A stretch of DNA of 64,000 nucleotides from Streptomyces sp. NBC_01298 (GCF_035978755.1 NZ_CP108415.1:248001-312000); one strand, 5' to 3'. Shown: positions 1-9,410, counted from the first letter of the stretch. The notes: a model not told the origin generated them from the letters alone. Numbers and translations are program-made.

Positions 1-30
1 GCCGTGAAGGTGGTCAAGACGAACTCCTGA
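1..30 (+). CDS. 3' end of an unidentified gene
   Basis: The first 30 nt read as an open frame ending in AVKVVKTNS and a TGA stop at 28-30. This would be the last nine codons of a gene that starts before the window. Nothing about its function can be said, and so short a frame could also be chance. Confidence 0.3.
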   Translation, partial: AVKVVKTNS

Positions 31-589
31 CGCGCGGGGTCGCGGAAAGGAGAGCCCGGTGGTGTCCGCTGCGGTGCTTGATGACCCGGACAGCGAAGCG
101 TGTCGCGCGCGCCGAAGCCCGATCGGGGTGGGCCAAGTCTAGACAAATGGGCAAGGGTGAGTGACAAGCGGCAGCGGTCTGCTGCATCATGAGGGCGATC
201 CGTTCCCCGTGCTGATGGAACGTCGAAGCCCCATTGCAGGGGCTCCGTGCTCCGAGGTTGGAGTGATTTCGCCCGGGCGCTCTTCTGGGAGTGACCGGGA
301 CTCGTTCGACTGGCAGGTCGAGCGATGACGAGGGGCCTGCTGGTGCGGTGCTCGAACACCGCACCAGGCCCACGGCCGCCGGGCCGTAGTGGCGTTGCGA
401 GCCAGCGGCCGGCGGGGGAGTGCTACGTCATCGGTCCCTCCGTACTGGGTGAAGCCGGTCGAGGGCTGCGCATTTCTGGTTCGTGCGCCGTATCCGTTCG
501 CTGGTCGGTGTGGGCATGTCCGCGGCCGAGGGCGGGACGTCCTGTGCTGACTGGCCCCCTGTCCGAAGGCCTCTTCTGGCGGGGCCTAC
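31..589. other. intergenic, no supportable gene
   Basis: About 560 nt without an ORF that has both a plausible RBS and family-like sequence. The open frames on either strand look like GC-rich shadow frames. The only clear structure is the hairpin at 334-371. Confidence 0.5.
334..371. terminator. hairpin, likely terminator
   Basis: Inverted repeat GGTGCGGTG / CACCGCACC with loop CTCGAA, extended by GGCCTG/AGGCC at the base. It lies downstream of the minus-strand IclR-type gene, whose stop is at 590, and fits a terminator for it. Confidence 0.55.
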
Positions 590-1396
590 TCATGCGGCGT
601 GACTGGGTATGGCCGAGTGTCGTGTGAGGACGACCGATGAGTCGGTGGCCGCACGGACGGTGTTGTGCATGAGTCGGCCGTAGGCCACGAGGTGGGCACC
701 GTGCGAGTGCTCAGGGGCGAGGATGCTGACAGACGCCACGACGCCAGGCTCGGCGCCGGGAATGGCGGGAGCGCCGGGAAGCCGCCTCAGGGGCACGGAG
801 ACGAGAGACCAGCCAGGTATGGCCGCGGGGGAGTGCGCGACCTGCATGTATCGGATCCGGCGGAGGTCCTCGCGGACCGGACTGTCACTCGATACCAGAT
901 TGGCCAACATCACCAGGCCGGGTGCGTCCAGGTCGAGCGGCGCCTGGCGCAGCTCGTCGACCGCCCCGGGGGCGAGTGCGAGCTCGCGGCGGAAGGCGAG
1001 GCTCGTCGCGCCAGCAGCGCCGATGCAGAGCCGCTCGCCGGTGAGGGGGGCGTAGGTGTGAAGGAGCACAACCTGGTTGGTGCGGTGGTGCAGGCCATCG
1101 AGGAGTCGCTGAGCGTCCAGCAGGGGCGTTGCGCTCGGGTGGAGCAGGCCGGACGCCCTGGACATCACGGCGGTGGTCTGGCACAGCTCGTAGTAGCCGC
1201 GGCGCGTTCGCGTGGCCAGGCCAGCGTCGACGAGCTGTTCGAGGCGGCGGCGCACCGCTTCGTCGCGCATCCCGGTGCGCGCGGCGATGGTGCTGAACTT
1301 GTGGGCGCCGGGGCCGAGGTTCAAGAGGGCAGTGAGGACTGCGAACTTGCGGTCCCGGATCGCGCGTGCGCCGGTGGTGTCGGTGCTGGTGTCCAC
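590..1396 (-). CDS. IclR-type transcriptional regulator (paralogue 1)
   Basis: A 268-aa protein with an N-terminal winged helix-turn-helix (about residues 8-80: a helical segment KFSTIAARTG, recognition helix DEAVRRRLEQLVDAG, wing RRGYYEL). An IclR-like effector-binding half follows. The GTG start at 1396 is preferred because GGGAGGA lies just upstream; an in-frame ATG ten codons earlier has none. It resembles the regulator at 8090-8884 in size and layout, and both genes carry the same tandem operator upstream, which points to autoregulation or cross-regulation. The ligand is unknown. Confidence 0.75.
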   Translation of the reverse strand: MDTSTDTTGARAIRDRKFAVLTALLNLGPGAHKFSTIAARTGMRDEAVRRRLEQLVDAGLATRTRRGYYELCQTTAVMSRASGLLHPSATPLLDAQRLLDGLHHRTNQVVLLHTYAPLTGERLCIGAAGATSLAFRRELALAPGAVDELRQAPLDLDAPGLVMLANLVSSDSPVREDLRRIRYMQVAHSPAAIPGWSLVSVPLRRLPGAPAIPGAEPGVVASVSILAPEHSHGAHLVAYGRLMHNTVRAATDSSVVLTRHSAIPSHAA

Positions 1397-1493
1397 TGGT
1401 CCTCCCGGGTGGTGCCGAATCAGCACGTCAGCCGGGGCAGTTGGTGCTGGTGGTCTCTCGCATGATCTCTACCGGGCGTACCGGGCATTGGCC

Positions 1494-1527
1494 AGGAAAC
1501 GGCTCTTCCAGGAAGAGGCTCTTCCTG
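1494..1527 (-). promoter_or_regulatory. tandem GGAA-N7-TTCC operator upstream of IclR paralogue 1
   Basis: A 34-nt block with GGAA-N7-TTCC twice, one base apart; 1509-1527 is a 19-nt near-perfect palindrome with arms CAGGAAGAG/CTCTTCCTG. The block at 8976-9009 is the same length and identical at 26 of 34 positions. The rest of the 1397-2058 gap holds no supportable gene; 1560-1650 is distinctly less GC-rich and probably also regulatory. Confidence 0.75.
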
Positions 1528-2058
1528 TAACCCTTCGTGACCAGGGGTGAGTAGCACGGGTAGAAGCAATCAGTATTGGCCCAAATGTCAGTGCGTTCCG
1601 TAGTGTTGTGCGCACAAAAGCTCCACGTCTCGAATCCGCGATTTATCGATAGATCGTCGTGAACCGAGAGGTCCGAGCCTTCGCAGAATGCACGCATCGC
1701 GAGGTGCAAGCAGCGTGATCCCGGCATATCGGGTGTCTCGTCGAGTGGGCAGGCTCAGGTGCACAGGGCCGCGATCCCTGGCCACGGGACACCAGGCCCT
1801 GTCGCGCATCCGGGAACGGGACACCACCGACAGGCACCTTCAGGGCGCGACAGCCAGGAAATTCCGCCAGAGACGCGGATGGAGGCGGCTACGGTGAGCA
1901 GCCGATCCGCCTTCCTGGCTTCGCCAAGCTGTCCGGGCCCTTGACCCTCACTCGGGAGGACCGTTCGAGCGGGCCGTGGCTGTACACGTGTCTGTCGTGA
2001 GGTCGGGCACCTGGTCCACTGGCTGGTGCACCTCGGTTCCAGATTGGAGAAGACCCGT

Positions 2059-2523
2059 ATGTCCCCGTCCCACGTCCTCTGGCTGTTCGCGCTGCTCTTC
2101 ACTCCTGCGGGAGCCGTCGTCGGCGGCGTCGCATGCCGCAACGCTCTCCAGGCCCGGCGGCTGCTTCGCCACGGCACGATTGCACAGGGCACGGTCACTC
2201 GGCTGGAGCGGACCCAGATCGCTCCCGGCTCGGACAACAACGGCACCACCAGGACCTTCGGAACGACCGTCTACTACCCGGTCGTCGCCTGGGCTACGGC
2301 GGACGGGCGCATCATGGAGAGCCGAGCACGTATCGCTCGGCCGGCGGGCAAGGTCCGTCCCGTCGGGGCACGTATCGACATCCGCTATGACCCGGCAGAT
2401 CCGACCCACTGGACACTCCCAGCTGACGGCAGCGCCTTCTGGTGGCTCTTCGTCGCCATGGGCGCGCTCTTCAGCATGGTGGGATTGGGGTTCCTCCTCG
2501 GGGCCTTGTCCTACGGTGCCTGA
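2059..2523 (+). CDS. DUF3592-type membrane protein
   Basis: A 154-aa protein with an N-terminal transmembrane segment (about 5-25), a beta-rich middle (TVYYPVVAWATADGR, VGARIDIRYDPADP) and a C-terminal transmembrane segment (about 128-150). This is the usual arrangement of DUF3592 proteins, which have no defined biochemical role. Start 2059 is chosen over the upstream ATG at 2026 because GGAGAAG lies seven bases before it. Both membrane segments are clear; function is unknown. Confidence 0.75.
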   Translation: MSPSHVLWLFALLFTPAGAVVGGVACRNALQARRLLRHGTIAQGTVTRLERTQIAPGSDNNGTTRTFGTTVYYPVVAWATADGRIMESRARIARPAGKVRPVGARIDIRYDPADPTHWTLPADGSAFWWLFVAMGALFSMVGLGFLLGALSYGA

Positions 2524-2899
2524 GTGAGGGACCGACCTGGCCGCGCTCTGCCCCAGCCGCGTGATCTTCCGCACTGCCGCGTCGGTAGGCACAGCCAGCC
2601 GGGGAGAGGAGTGGAGCGGCCTCTCTCGGGCCTGTGGCGGACCAGCGACGTCGCACAGCGGGACGGGGAGAGAGGTCCCGTCCCATCGGACGGGATCCCG
2701 GCGTACAGCCCGACCTTGTGCGCGAACGGTCAGGCAAGGTGGACCCCCAACGTCGATCGCGAGCGGCCAGGCGACGGCTAGCGCTGGCGGCCGGCGTTCC
2801 GTCCGACAACCTGCGGATGCGCAGGATCACGAGCCGTCGATCCCGAGTCCGCGGCTACTGGAGCCATCCCCAGCCGTGGGTGAAGAGAGGTCAGGAAGT

Positions 2900-4516
2900 A
2901 TGCGCAGCACTCCAGCAGGTGAGGCGTCAGGCCTGGCCGGGACGCTGACCCTCTCGTCACCCGACGGGGCAGACGAGGCCGCACTCGAAGTCGGTCCGTT
3001 CCAGGCGACCTACACACCCCCCGACTGGTACACCGAATCCGGCCCGATGAGCAGCCCGCCGCCAGTGCCGGCGGTGAGTGAAACCCCTCTCAGGCTCCAC
3101 CACACAGCACAGACACCCGGGATGGCCCGAGGGGCGGCGGAAGCACCCTCCGGAACCCCTCATTTCCAGAACGAGTCTGCGGGCGCTCCGGCTGCCGTGC
3201 CGCCCCTGCAAGCCCCTCAGCACCCGGCCCCCGCCGGCCCGCCGCTGATGTCGCCGGGCGCAGGCGCTCCGCAGCCGCCGTACTACAGCGAGCCGGCACC
3301 CCGCCCTGAGCAACCTCAGCACGCCGTCCCGGGGCCGTACCACCCGACAGGGCACGCGAACCCGGGGCCGCCGCAGGCTGCGTACGCACCACACCGGCCG
3401 TATCCCCCCGTGCCCCGAGCGCAGGCCGCGCCCGCAGAGCGAGTACCCCAGGAACTGGGCTACTCAGCCTCTACCGAGCTGTCGTCCGATCGACTTCTCC
3501 GGCCGGGAGCCACCGCCAAGGCGCGCAGCGCCAGACCGGGAACACGCACGCGATTCAGGATCGGCGCAGGGAGACCGGACGCCGATCTGCAGCACAAGCT
3601 CGCCCTCATCCAGACGCCCGTCCACACGTGCTACCGGATCGCCGTGATCAGCCTCAAGGGCGGGGTGGGTAAGACGACGGTCACCACAGTCCTGGGATCC
3701 ACGCTCGCGAGCGAGCGCCGGGACAAAGTGCTCGCCATCGACGCGAATCCGGACGCCGGCACGCTCGGCCGACGTGTACGCCGGGAGACGCGAGCCACGA
3801 TCCGCGACCTGGTACAGGCGATTCCCACCCTCCACACGTACATGGACATCAGGCCCTTCACCTCGCAGACTCCGTCAGGGCTGGAGATCATCGCCAATGA
3901 CGTCGATCCGGCGGTCTCCACGACGTTCAACGATGAGGACTACCGCAGGGCCATCGACGTCTTGGGCCACCAGTACCCGATCATCCTGACCGACTCGGGC
4001 ACCGGCCTCCTCTACAGCGCGATGCGGGGCGTTCTCGACTTGGCCGACCAGCTCATCGTGGTCGCCACTCCCTCCGTGGACGGTGCCTCGAGCGCCAGCA
4101 CGACCCTGGACTGGCTCAGCGCCCACGGCTACGGGGACCTGGTGCGCCGCAGCCTCACCGTCGTGTCGGGGGTGCGGGAGAAGGGCAGGATGGTCAAGGT
4201 CGAGGACATCGTGGCCCACTTCAGCGCCCGCTGCCGCGGGGTGGTCTCCGTGCCCTTCGACGAACACCTGGCCACGGGCAGTGAGGTGGACCTGGACATG
4301 ATCCGGCCCAAGGTCCGAGAGGCGTACTTCGATCTCACCGCGCTCGTTGCGGAGGGCTTCGCCAGCAGACGCACTGCGCCTTCGCACGCAGTGCCCTCCT
4401 CAGCGCAGTCTCACGGCCTCGGCGCCTATCCGGCCCAGGGCGGGTACGGTCCCCCGGGAGCCCCCAGCGGAGTGCCGCTGGGCCCTTCAGGGGAGCGTCC
4501 GCGACAGGGCTGGTAG
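2900..4516 (+). CDS. ParA/MinD-like ATPase with long Pro-rich N-terminus
   Basis: A 538-aa protein. The first ~190 residues are Pro/Ala/Gly-rich and low complexity. From about residue 245 there is a deviant Walker A motif ([10 protein letters not shown]), the ParA-type switch IDANPDAG and a Walker B-like IILTDSGTG. This layout resembles actinobacterial EspI/MinD-like ATPases linked to type VII secretion more than a plasmid ParA, and no ParB or ESX gene is adjacent. The ATG at 2900 follows GGTCAGGAAG. The frame stays open upstream to 2561, but no better start is visible in the 2524-2899 gap, which holds no other gene. Partitioning or secretion role is undecided. Confidence 0.7.
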   Translation: MRSTPAGEASGLAGTLTLSSPDGADEAALEVGPFQATYTPPDWYTESGPMSSPPPVPAVSETPLRLHHTAQTPGMARGAAEAPSGTPHFQNESAGAPAAVPPLQAPQHPAPAGPPLMSPGAGAPQPPYYSEPAPRPEQPQHAVPGPYHPTGHANPGPPQAAYAPHRPYPPVPRAQAAPAERVPQELGYSASTELSSDRLLRPGATAKARSARPGTRTRFRIGAGRPDADLQHKLALIQTPVHTCYRIAVISLKGGVGKTTVTTVLGSTLASERRDKVLAIDANPDAGTLGRRVRRETRATIRDLVQAIPTLHTYMDIRPFTSQTPSGLEIIANDVDPAVSTTFNDEDYRRAIDVLGHQYPIILTDSGTGLLYSAMRGVLDLADQLIVVATPSVDGASSASTTLDWLSAHGYGDLVRRSLTVVSGVREKGRMVKVEDIVAHFSARCRGVVSVPFDEHLATGSEVDLDMIRPKVREAYFDLTALVAEGFASRRTAPSHAVPSSAQSHGLGAYPAQGGYGPPGAPSGVPLGPSGERPRQGW

Positions 4517-4725
4517 ACAGGGCCAACGGACCGCCGTCTCGCATTACCGCAGCTGCGGGGGCCAGCCGCGCTCGGGCTGCGATGCGCGGTGGCCATCGGG
4601 GCGCGTGGCGCTGGCCGAGGGCTGGTGCCTCTTCCGCCGGTGGGGGGTGTGGCAGGGCGGCGGGCCGGAAGCCTGCCAAGCCGGCTCATCGCCGTCCGGT
4701 AGGGCTAACCAAGACCGGCGATCCC

Positions 4726-5730
4726 CTATGGCAGCAGTCGTTCGGGGGACGTCGCCCACCAATGGGTGACCTGGGCCACAGAGTTCATGCCCAAGGCTTC
4801 GCGCAGTGTCGAGACATGGGAGGTCACGGTGCGTTCGCTGTACCCGAGGAGCTGGCCGATGGTGGCGTAGCTCTTGCCCGCAACGATGCCCCGCAGGATC
4901 GTCCTCTGTACCTTTGTCGTCTTCGTGTCTTCCTCGGGCCCGGCGGCGCCTTCGCCCTCCTCCGGCACCCATGGATCGGCTCGCTCCCACTGCTGATGAA
5001 AGTGAGCTGCGAGAAGGGCGCACACGCCGCGGTCTTGCGTGTACCAGGCGGCCGTCTCCATCTGGACTGCGCCGTCCTCCCCGTAGACCTCGAAGAATGC
5101 GTGCTTCCGGTCCACGATGATCAACCGCAGGAAGTCTTCGCCGAGGGTGCGGACCTGGGCGCCGGCGTGTGTCATGACCGCCACCCAATCCCGCTGGGTC
5201 GAGTTGGAGCGTCCGCTCGTCCTGTAGATCGTCCGCACCGTCACCCCGCGTTGAGCTGCCTGCAGGTCCCGCGGAAGGGCGCCCTTGAGCACTCGGGGCT
5301 TCCGGTAGCCCGGCTGTGAGGTGAGGATCTCGAACTCGGCACCCTGGATGGTGCGGATGGTCTCGGCGTTGACATCCGGAATGGAGTTCAGAAGTAGGGT
5401 GCCGACCGGGCCGGGGCTGTGGTTGAACCGCTCCTGCTCGGCTTCGAGCTCGCGCACGTGGGCGGGAATGCCGGCCAGCGCGTCTCGCGCCTCGGTCAAT
5501 ACATTGAGGACGGCCGTGGTCAGCTGTGTCTGCAGGTACCCCGGGTGCGCAGGGACGTATGTGCCTGTCTGGTGGGTGTTGGGGAGCAGGACCGCGCGCT
5601 CGAGGAGCGACGCGAGGCCTGGTTCGTTGGCGGGCAGTTCTTCTCCCTGCAAGGCCTTCCGATAGGTGTGAAGTTCCGTCTCGGTCAGCCGGGACGTGTC
5701 GGGCGTGATCGATATTTCCCGTTCTGACAT
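4726..5730 (-). CDS. TrmB/LuxR-type transcriptional regulator
   Basis: A 334-aa regulator. The middle part (about 130-225: FEILTSQPGYRKPRV, VRTIYRT, LRLIIVDRKHAFFEVYG) resembles the PLD-like sensor half seen in TrmB-type streptomycete regulators. The C-terminus (about 265-325) is a LuxR/GerE helix-turn-helix (GIVAGKSYATIGQLLGYSER, TVTSHVSTL). Start 5730 has GAGGAAG upstream; a longer in-frame ATG at 5802 does not. It is transcribed away from the small secreted-peptide gene at 5902, so the two probably share a control region and may form a regulator-signal pair. Confidence 0.75.
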   Translation of the reverse strand: MSEREISITPDTSRLTETELHTYRKALQGEELPANEPGLASLLERAVLLPNTHQTGTYVPAHPGYLQTQLTTAVLNVLTEARDALAGIPAHVRELEAEQERFNHSPGPVGTLLLNSIPDVNAETIRTIQGAEFEILTSQPGYRKPRVLKGALPRDLQAAQRGVTVRTIYRTSGRSNSTQRDWVAVMTHAGAQVRTLGEDFLRLIIVDRKHAFFEVYGEDGAVQMETAAWYTQDRGVCALLAAHFHQQWERADPWVPEEGEGAAGPEEDTKTTKVQRTILRGIVAGKSYATIGQLLGYSERTVTSHVSTLREALGMNSVAQVTHWWATSPERLLP

Positions 5731-5901
5731 GAGTTGCGTCTTCCTCTTCCTGAACTGCGGGTGCACGCAGTATCCCGAACCTTGATCGCGTTCAACACTC
5801 AATACAGGCTGGACCGTGTGCCACAGGACCCGTGGTGCACAGATGGGCGCTGCCGCCCACGGTTCCGTGGGGGCGGACCGACTGAGGAAGGACTCATCAC
5901 C
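5731..5901. promoter_or_regulatory. divergent control region between regulator and peptide gene
   Basis: A 171-nt gap between the start codons of the TrmB/LuxR-type regulator (minus) and the secreted peptide (plus). It must contain both promoters; no single operator stands out. It holds RBS GAGGAAG for the regulator and GAGGAAGGA for the peptide. Confidence 0.5.
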
Positions 5902-6099
5902 TTGATTTCCAGCAACATCCGGTCAACGGGCACTGCTGCGCTGCTCGCGCTCCTGGCCGTCGTCGGACTCGGCGCCGTCGCGGCCACTGGCTCGGCCGAC
6001 ACGAACTGGGGCGTCGCAGCTGAGGGGGAGGTGGCAGTGCAGGCTCCCGTGCCGCCGGCGCCACCGCAGATCCATCCGCGGGACTCCGACTGGGGGTAA
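5902..6099 (+). CDS. small secreted peptide, possible signal
   Basis: A 65-aa ORF from TTG at 5902, nine bases after GAGGAAGGA. The N-terminus reads as a signal peptide: a basic residue (R7), then the hydrophobic stretch AALLALLAVVGLGAVAAT and a small-residue cleavage region near GSA. The mature part is short, Pro-rich and bracketed by two similar pentads, DTNWG near its start and DSDWG at its end. It is divergent from a LuxR-type regulator and upstream of an XRE/MmyB-type regulator. A signalling role is inference; it could simply be a small exported protein. Confidence 0.6.
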   Translation: MISSNIRSTGTAALLALLAVVGLGAVAATGSADTNWGVAAEGEVAVQAPVPPAPPQIHPRDSDWG

Positions 6100-6120
6100 G
6101 CCGCCCTGCGTTCACGCGCA

Positions 6121-6160
6121 GAGCACCCGGCACTGCGGTACTCCGCCGGGCCGGGTGCTC
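6121..6160 (+). terminator. terminator after the small peptide gene
   Basis: Ten-base perfect stem GAGCACCCGG / CCGGGTGCTC around a 20-nt loop, 21 nt after the peptide stop codon. Confidence 0.7.
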
Positions 6161-6300
6161 GGCCGCGTTGCGTTAGTCCGCCGAAGCCCAGGAATAGGGA
6201 AACTCGTCACGCCGATTCGCTATTCCGGGATCATTCACTGGCCTACCGCATTTTTGTGTTGCCCGCTTTCGCGACTGAGGGAAGATTCCAACCTCGGCGG

Positions 6301-6318
6301 GATTGAGAAAATTCAATC
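6301..6318. promoter_or_regulatory. inverted repeat upstream of XRE regulator
   Basis: Perfect GATTGA-N6-TCAATC dyad in the comparatively AT-rich leader (6161-6477) of the XRE/MmyB-type gene. It is a candidate operator, possibly autoregulatory. No other gene is seen in this leader. Confidence 0.45.
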
Positions 6319-6477
6319 CGATACTTCCCCGAGGGGGTCGGGAAAGGGAATACTTGCTTGCATTTTTGTCGTGAGCATGGACATAGTGAGGCCCCCGTGC
6401 TGTCGAGAGAGGGGCAGGCTGACACGCCAGTGTGGGGAAAGTTGTCTGATGAGCCGCTACGCCGAGGGGGAAGCGCC

Positions 6478-7389
6478 TTGAACGCCGGGACGAAGACCGG
6501 GGCACCTGCAGTGGACGACGACCTTGCCGCGGAAATGCGGGCCCAGCGCCTGCGAAACCTGATCGTGGGCCGGCGCGAGTTCCTCAACCTCCGTCAGGAG
6601 GAAGTAGCTGACCGCCTCGAAATGAGTGCGCGAAACTACGGAAACTGGGAGCGCGGAGTCGTCAAGGAATGGACTGACGACAAGCTCTTCCAGCTGGCGG
6701 AAGCACTGGAGATGACCGAGTTCCAGACCGTCCGCCTGTTCCTCATCGCGGTCGACCGGCTTCCCGATACGCGCCCGATAGGCGGGCGCGGATGCGTGGA
6801 AGGCCCGTCACTGGACGCGTTCCTCTACGACTACGCAGCAATGATGGAAGCCCTTTCCCTGCCGACGTTCCTCATCGACCACCGCTGGGAAATCAAGTCG
6901 GCCAATGCCGCGTACCGAGAGCTCTTCCGCGGCATGGGCCACCACCCATCGGCAATGCCGTCCAGCAACTTCCTGCGGTTCGGACTCTTCCACCCGGACG
7001 CGCCCGCCATCCTTGTGGACTACCGCAACTGGCAGCTGTCGATGCTGGCCCAGCTCGCCACCAGCCTGGAGCGCTACGACCAGGACATCAACCTGAGGCG
7101 CCTTCGACGTGACGTCCACCTGGACCCCGCACTGCGTGAGGCCTACCTCGACGACATGCAGACCTGGGTGCTCGGCGCCGGCGCCGACCTCGTCCACCAC
7201 GAGGGAACAGCCAGGATCATTCGCCACCCCGACCCGGTCATCGGGCTGCAGAGCTGCCGTCTCGTGGAGGAGACGCCCCGCGCGTTGCAGGCACGCGGCC
7301 TGGCGAGGATCACGCTCGTGCTCACCGAGCTGGACACAGAAGGTGCGGCCGAGTTGATGGGCCCCAGGCATGCACCCTGCGGGGTCTAG
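6478..7389 (+). CDS. XRE-family regulator with MmyB-like ligand domain
   Basis: A 303-aa protein. An XRE helix-turn-helix lies at about residues 18-85 (RREFLNLRQEEVADRLEMSARNY). A MmyB-like C-terminal domain follows (LPTFLIDHRWEIKSANAAYRELF, SNFLRFGLFHPDAP, LRRDVHLDP), a family thought to bind small hydrophobic ligands. The TTG start at 6478 has GAGGGGGAAG upstream. An ATG at 6358 is in frame but lacks an RBS and would add a non-conserved tail. It may act with the peptide/LuxR pair just upstream. Confidence 0.75.
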   Translation: MNAGTKTGAPAVDDDLAAEMRAQRLRNLIVGRREFLNLRQEEVADRLEMSARNYGNWERGVVKEWTDDKLFQLAEALEMTEFQTVRLFLIAVDRLPDTRPIGGRGCVEGPSLDAFLYDYAAMMEALSLPTFLIDHRWEIKSANAAYRELFRGMGHHPSAMPSSNFLRFGLFHPDAPAILVDYRNWQLSMLAQLATSLERYDQDINLRRLRRDVHLDPALREAYLDDMQTWVLGAGADLVHHEGTARIIRHPDPVIGLQSCRLVEETPRALQARGLARITLVLTELDTEGAAELMGPRHAPCGV

Positions 7390-7484
7390 GAAGAGCAGGT
7401 AGGAACACCCGCGCGGCGGCCGCCGCGTTCCACCGCAGCCTGGATATACGAGCCCCAGGCACGCTCACCCTCGCAAGAGGCGCG

Positions 7485-7916
7485 TCATTCCTTGCCGTGG
7501 TCCGGCCGCTGAATCCTGAACTCGATGTACCGATCCCCCGAGTCGGTGGTGCACACGGTCTCGTCGAAGGGGATGCCTTCCATCTCCAGCCGGGCGCGGG
7601 TCAGGGTGGCGATGCTCGTCTTCCCGCTGTTGATCGTTCCGAAGAGGACGGACTCGTGGTCGAACGCCTCTGCAGGCTCCTCGGCCGCGGTCTTCGGCGT
7701 GCCGCGCCAGCCGACCATGCTCACGACCCTCGCCCAGGGAGGGGGCGTGGTCCAGCGCGAGAAGTCGTCCTGTGGCGCTGGGGCAGTCAGGCCGGTGCGG
7801 CGGCCTTCGCGTGCGAGCTGGTCGACCAGGGCTTCGACGCTGATCCCGCGCCGGTCAGCCTCGGCCTCCAGCAGGTGGCGTGCGCCCTCCAGCGCGCCAG
7901 GCGGGTCGTTCGACAT
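7485..7916 (-). CDS. hypothetical protein downstream of IclR paralogue 2
   Basis: A 143-aa protein I do not recognise. The N-terminal half is helical and charged (GARHLLEAEADRRGISVEALVDQLAREGRR); the C-terminal half is mixed (FDHESVLFGTINSGKTSIA, RYIEFRIQRP). ATG at 7916 has GGAGA upstream and is preferred over 7952. It lies 173 nt after the IclR-type gene on the same strand, so it may be co-transcribed and be a regulatory partner or target. A GTINSGKT string resembles a P-loop but there is no Walker B. Confidence 0.55.
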   Translation of the reverse strand: MSNDPPGALEGARHLLEAEADRRGISVEALVDQLAREGRRTGLTAPAPQDDFSRWTTPPPWARVVSMVGWRGTPKTAAEEPAEAFDHESVLFGTINSGKTSIATLTRARLEMEGIPFDETVCTTDSGDRYIEFRIQRPDHGKE

Positions 7917-8089
7917 GGCAGCGTCTCCAGTGAGTTGTTGGCCTCGAGCCATGATTCAGAGGAATCATCGGAAGGGTGCTCCCGCCGCCGCAGGGTCTCC
8001 GCGGGGGGGACCGGGACCGCAGAGGCGAGCTCGAACCGTGGCGGGGGAGGGGACACCGCGGCCGTCAGTGCGCCGGGCACCGGGCCCGG

Positions 8090-8884
8090 TCAGGCACTCA
8101 TACGCATGGCACCGCTGGCCAGCTCGCAGCGGGCACTCAGACGGGCCGCGCAGGCAAGGGCAGCCGCGGCGTATTCCCGCCGGTTCCTCTCCATCTGGGG
8201 GCGCAGTCCCATCACGACGAGCGAGCCGTAGACCGTCGACCCGCGCCACAGCGGGACGCCGATCATCTTCCAGTCCGGCAGGGGAGACTCGGTCATCACA
8301 TAGCCCTCGGACCTGATCTCACGCATGAGGTGCCCTCGCGGGGCTCCGTCCAGGTGAGAGAGGATCGCCAGGCCCGCCGCGTCGTCCGTCAACGGCGAGT
8401 ACCGCAGGGCCACCTTGGCATCGACATCGGTGTGGTTGAAGGCCGCCTGGAAGTCGCTGCGCCGTCCGTAGGTGTGGTTCACCATCAGCCGGCCCGGCGT
8501 GTCGTCGACCATCACTGCGCTGAACGCCATGGCGACCTGGGCAGTCTGCCGCTGCAGCACGGTGGTCTCGCGGTCCAGGGCGCTGTCGTGAGCCAGGTTG
8601 AGGTGGACGCTGGCGTCGGGGCGGTGGTTGGCGACGTCGGTTGCCACTCCGTACCGACCAGGCGCCCGGTAGATCAGGTGCTTGGCCGCGACGCCGGCGC
8701 GCAGAATGCGGTGCACGGTGGACTTCGTGACCCTCGACTCGTCGATGATCCGGCGCAGCGGGTGCAGGCCCGGCCCCATGCTGTTCAGGGTCTGCAGGAC
8801 GTGGAAAACCCGCCCGTGAGCCGTCATCCCGTCGTCCGCGCTACCGGCGACGTCGGCTGTGTCGAGAAAGCCGGAGTCGATCAC
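8090..8884 (-). CDS. IclR-type transcriptional regulator (paralogue 2)
   Basis: A 264-aa regulator. The winged HTH is at about residues 20-85 (AHGRVFHVLQTLNSMGPGLH, ESRVTKSTVHRILRAG, RAPGRYGVATDV). An IclR/GAF-like effector domain follows (QVAMAFSAVMVDDTPGRL, WKMIGVPLWRGSTVYGSLVV). GTG start at 8884 with GGGAGGA upstream. It is a distant paralogue of the regulator at 590-1396 and shares its tandem operator, which lies about 90 nt upstream of this start. The effector is unknown. Confidence 0.75.
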   Translation of the reverse strand: MIDSGFLDTADVAGSADDGMTAHGRVFHVLQTLNSMGPGLHPLRRIIDESRVTKSTVHRILRAGVAAKHLIYRAPGRYGVATDVANHRPDASVHLNLAHDSALDRETTVLQRQTAQVAMAFSAVMVDDTPGRLMVNHTYGRRSDFQAAFNHTDVDAKVALRYSPLTDDAAGLAILSHLDGAPRGHLMREIRSEGYVMTESPLPDWKMIGVPLWRGSTVYGSLVVMGLRPQMERNRREYAAAALACAARLSARCELASGAMRMSA

Positions 8885-8975
8885 TGACGTTCCTCCCCGT
8901 TGACGTTGCCAGGGCTTGTTCCCGTCTCACGGGCCCCGACAGGCACATCTCTACCGGTCAAGGTCGAGTTTGTGG

Positions 8976-9009
8976 AGGAACCGCCCTTTCCTGGAAGCAC
9001 CTCTTCCTG
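8976..9009 (-). promoter_or_regulatory. tandem GGAA-N7-TTCC operator upstream of IclR paralogue 2
   Basis: The same 34-nt arrangement as at 1494-1527: two GGAA-N7-TTCC units separated by one base. A shared ATCTCTACCGG string lies on the gene-proximal side of both. The remainder of the 8885-9410 gap shows no gene. Confidence 0.75.
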
Positions 9010-9410
9010 TCAGACGCCAACCGCACCATGGAGAAGCGATGTTCAGCCCGACGGACTGCAAAAGTGCAGGTCAGATAGCCGGGCCCGCCTGCCGGTCCCC
9101 TCGCTGACCCCTGACGGTTGCCACACTCGACCGCCGAGGGCAAGGAGCGGCCCGTCCCGCGGACTGATACCTCAGTGGCGTGCTGACCTGCGGAAATGAG
9201 AAGTCTTCCCATCTCGTGGACCGTATCCCGCCAGCGGCCACCACCAATTCAGGTTCCGTCCCGCTGGATGACACCCTGCCACCGAAGGTGACCACGTCCA
9301 GGGACCACGCGCTCCCGCCCGTTGCCGCCCTCCGCCCCCGACGGAGACAGTGATCAACACCCGGTCACATCGCTGACCGCACACTTTGCCGATCACACTG
9401 GAGCGTCTCC

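Noticed and set aside
14..627. ORFs 14-373 (minus) and 325-627 (plus)
   Set aside because: No RBS, Arg/Ser/Pro-rich shadow composition, and the second crosses the 334-371 hairpin.
1428..1897. Small ORFs between IclR paralogue 1 and the DUF3592-type gene
   Set aside because: They overlap the tandem operator or lack an RBS and look random.
7485..7916. P-loop NTPase based on GTINSGKT
   Set aside because: The protein is only 143 aa, the motif lies in the last third, and no Walker B or ATPase fold is apparent.
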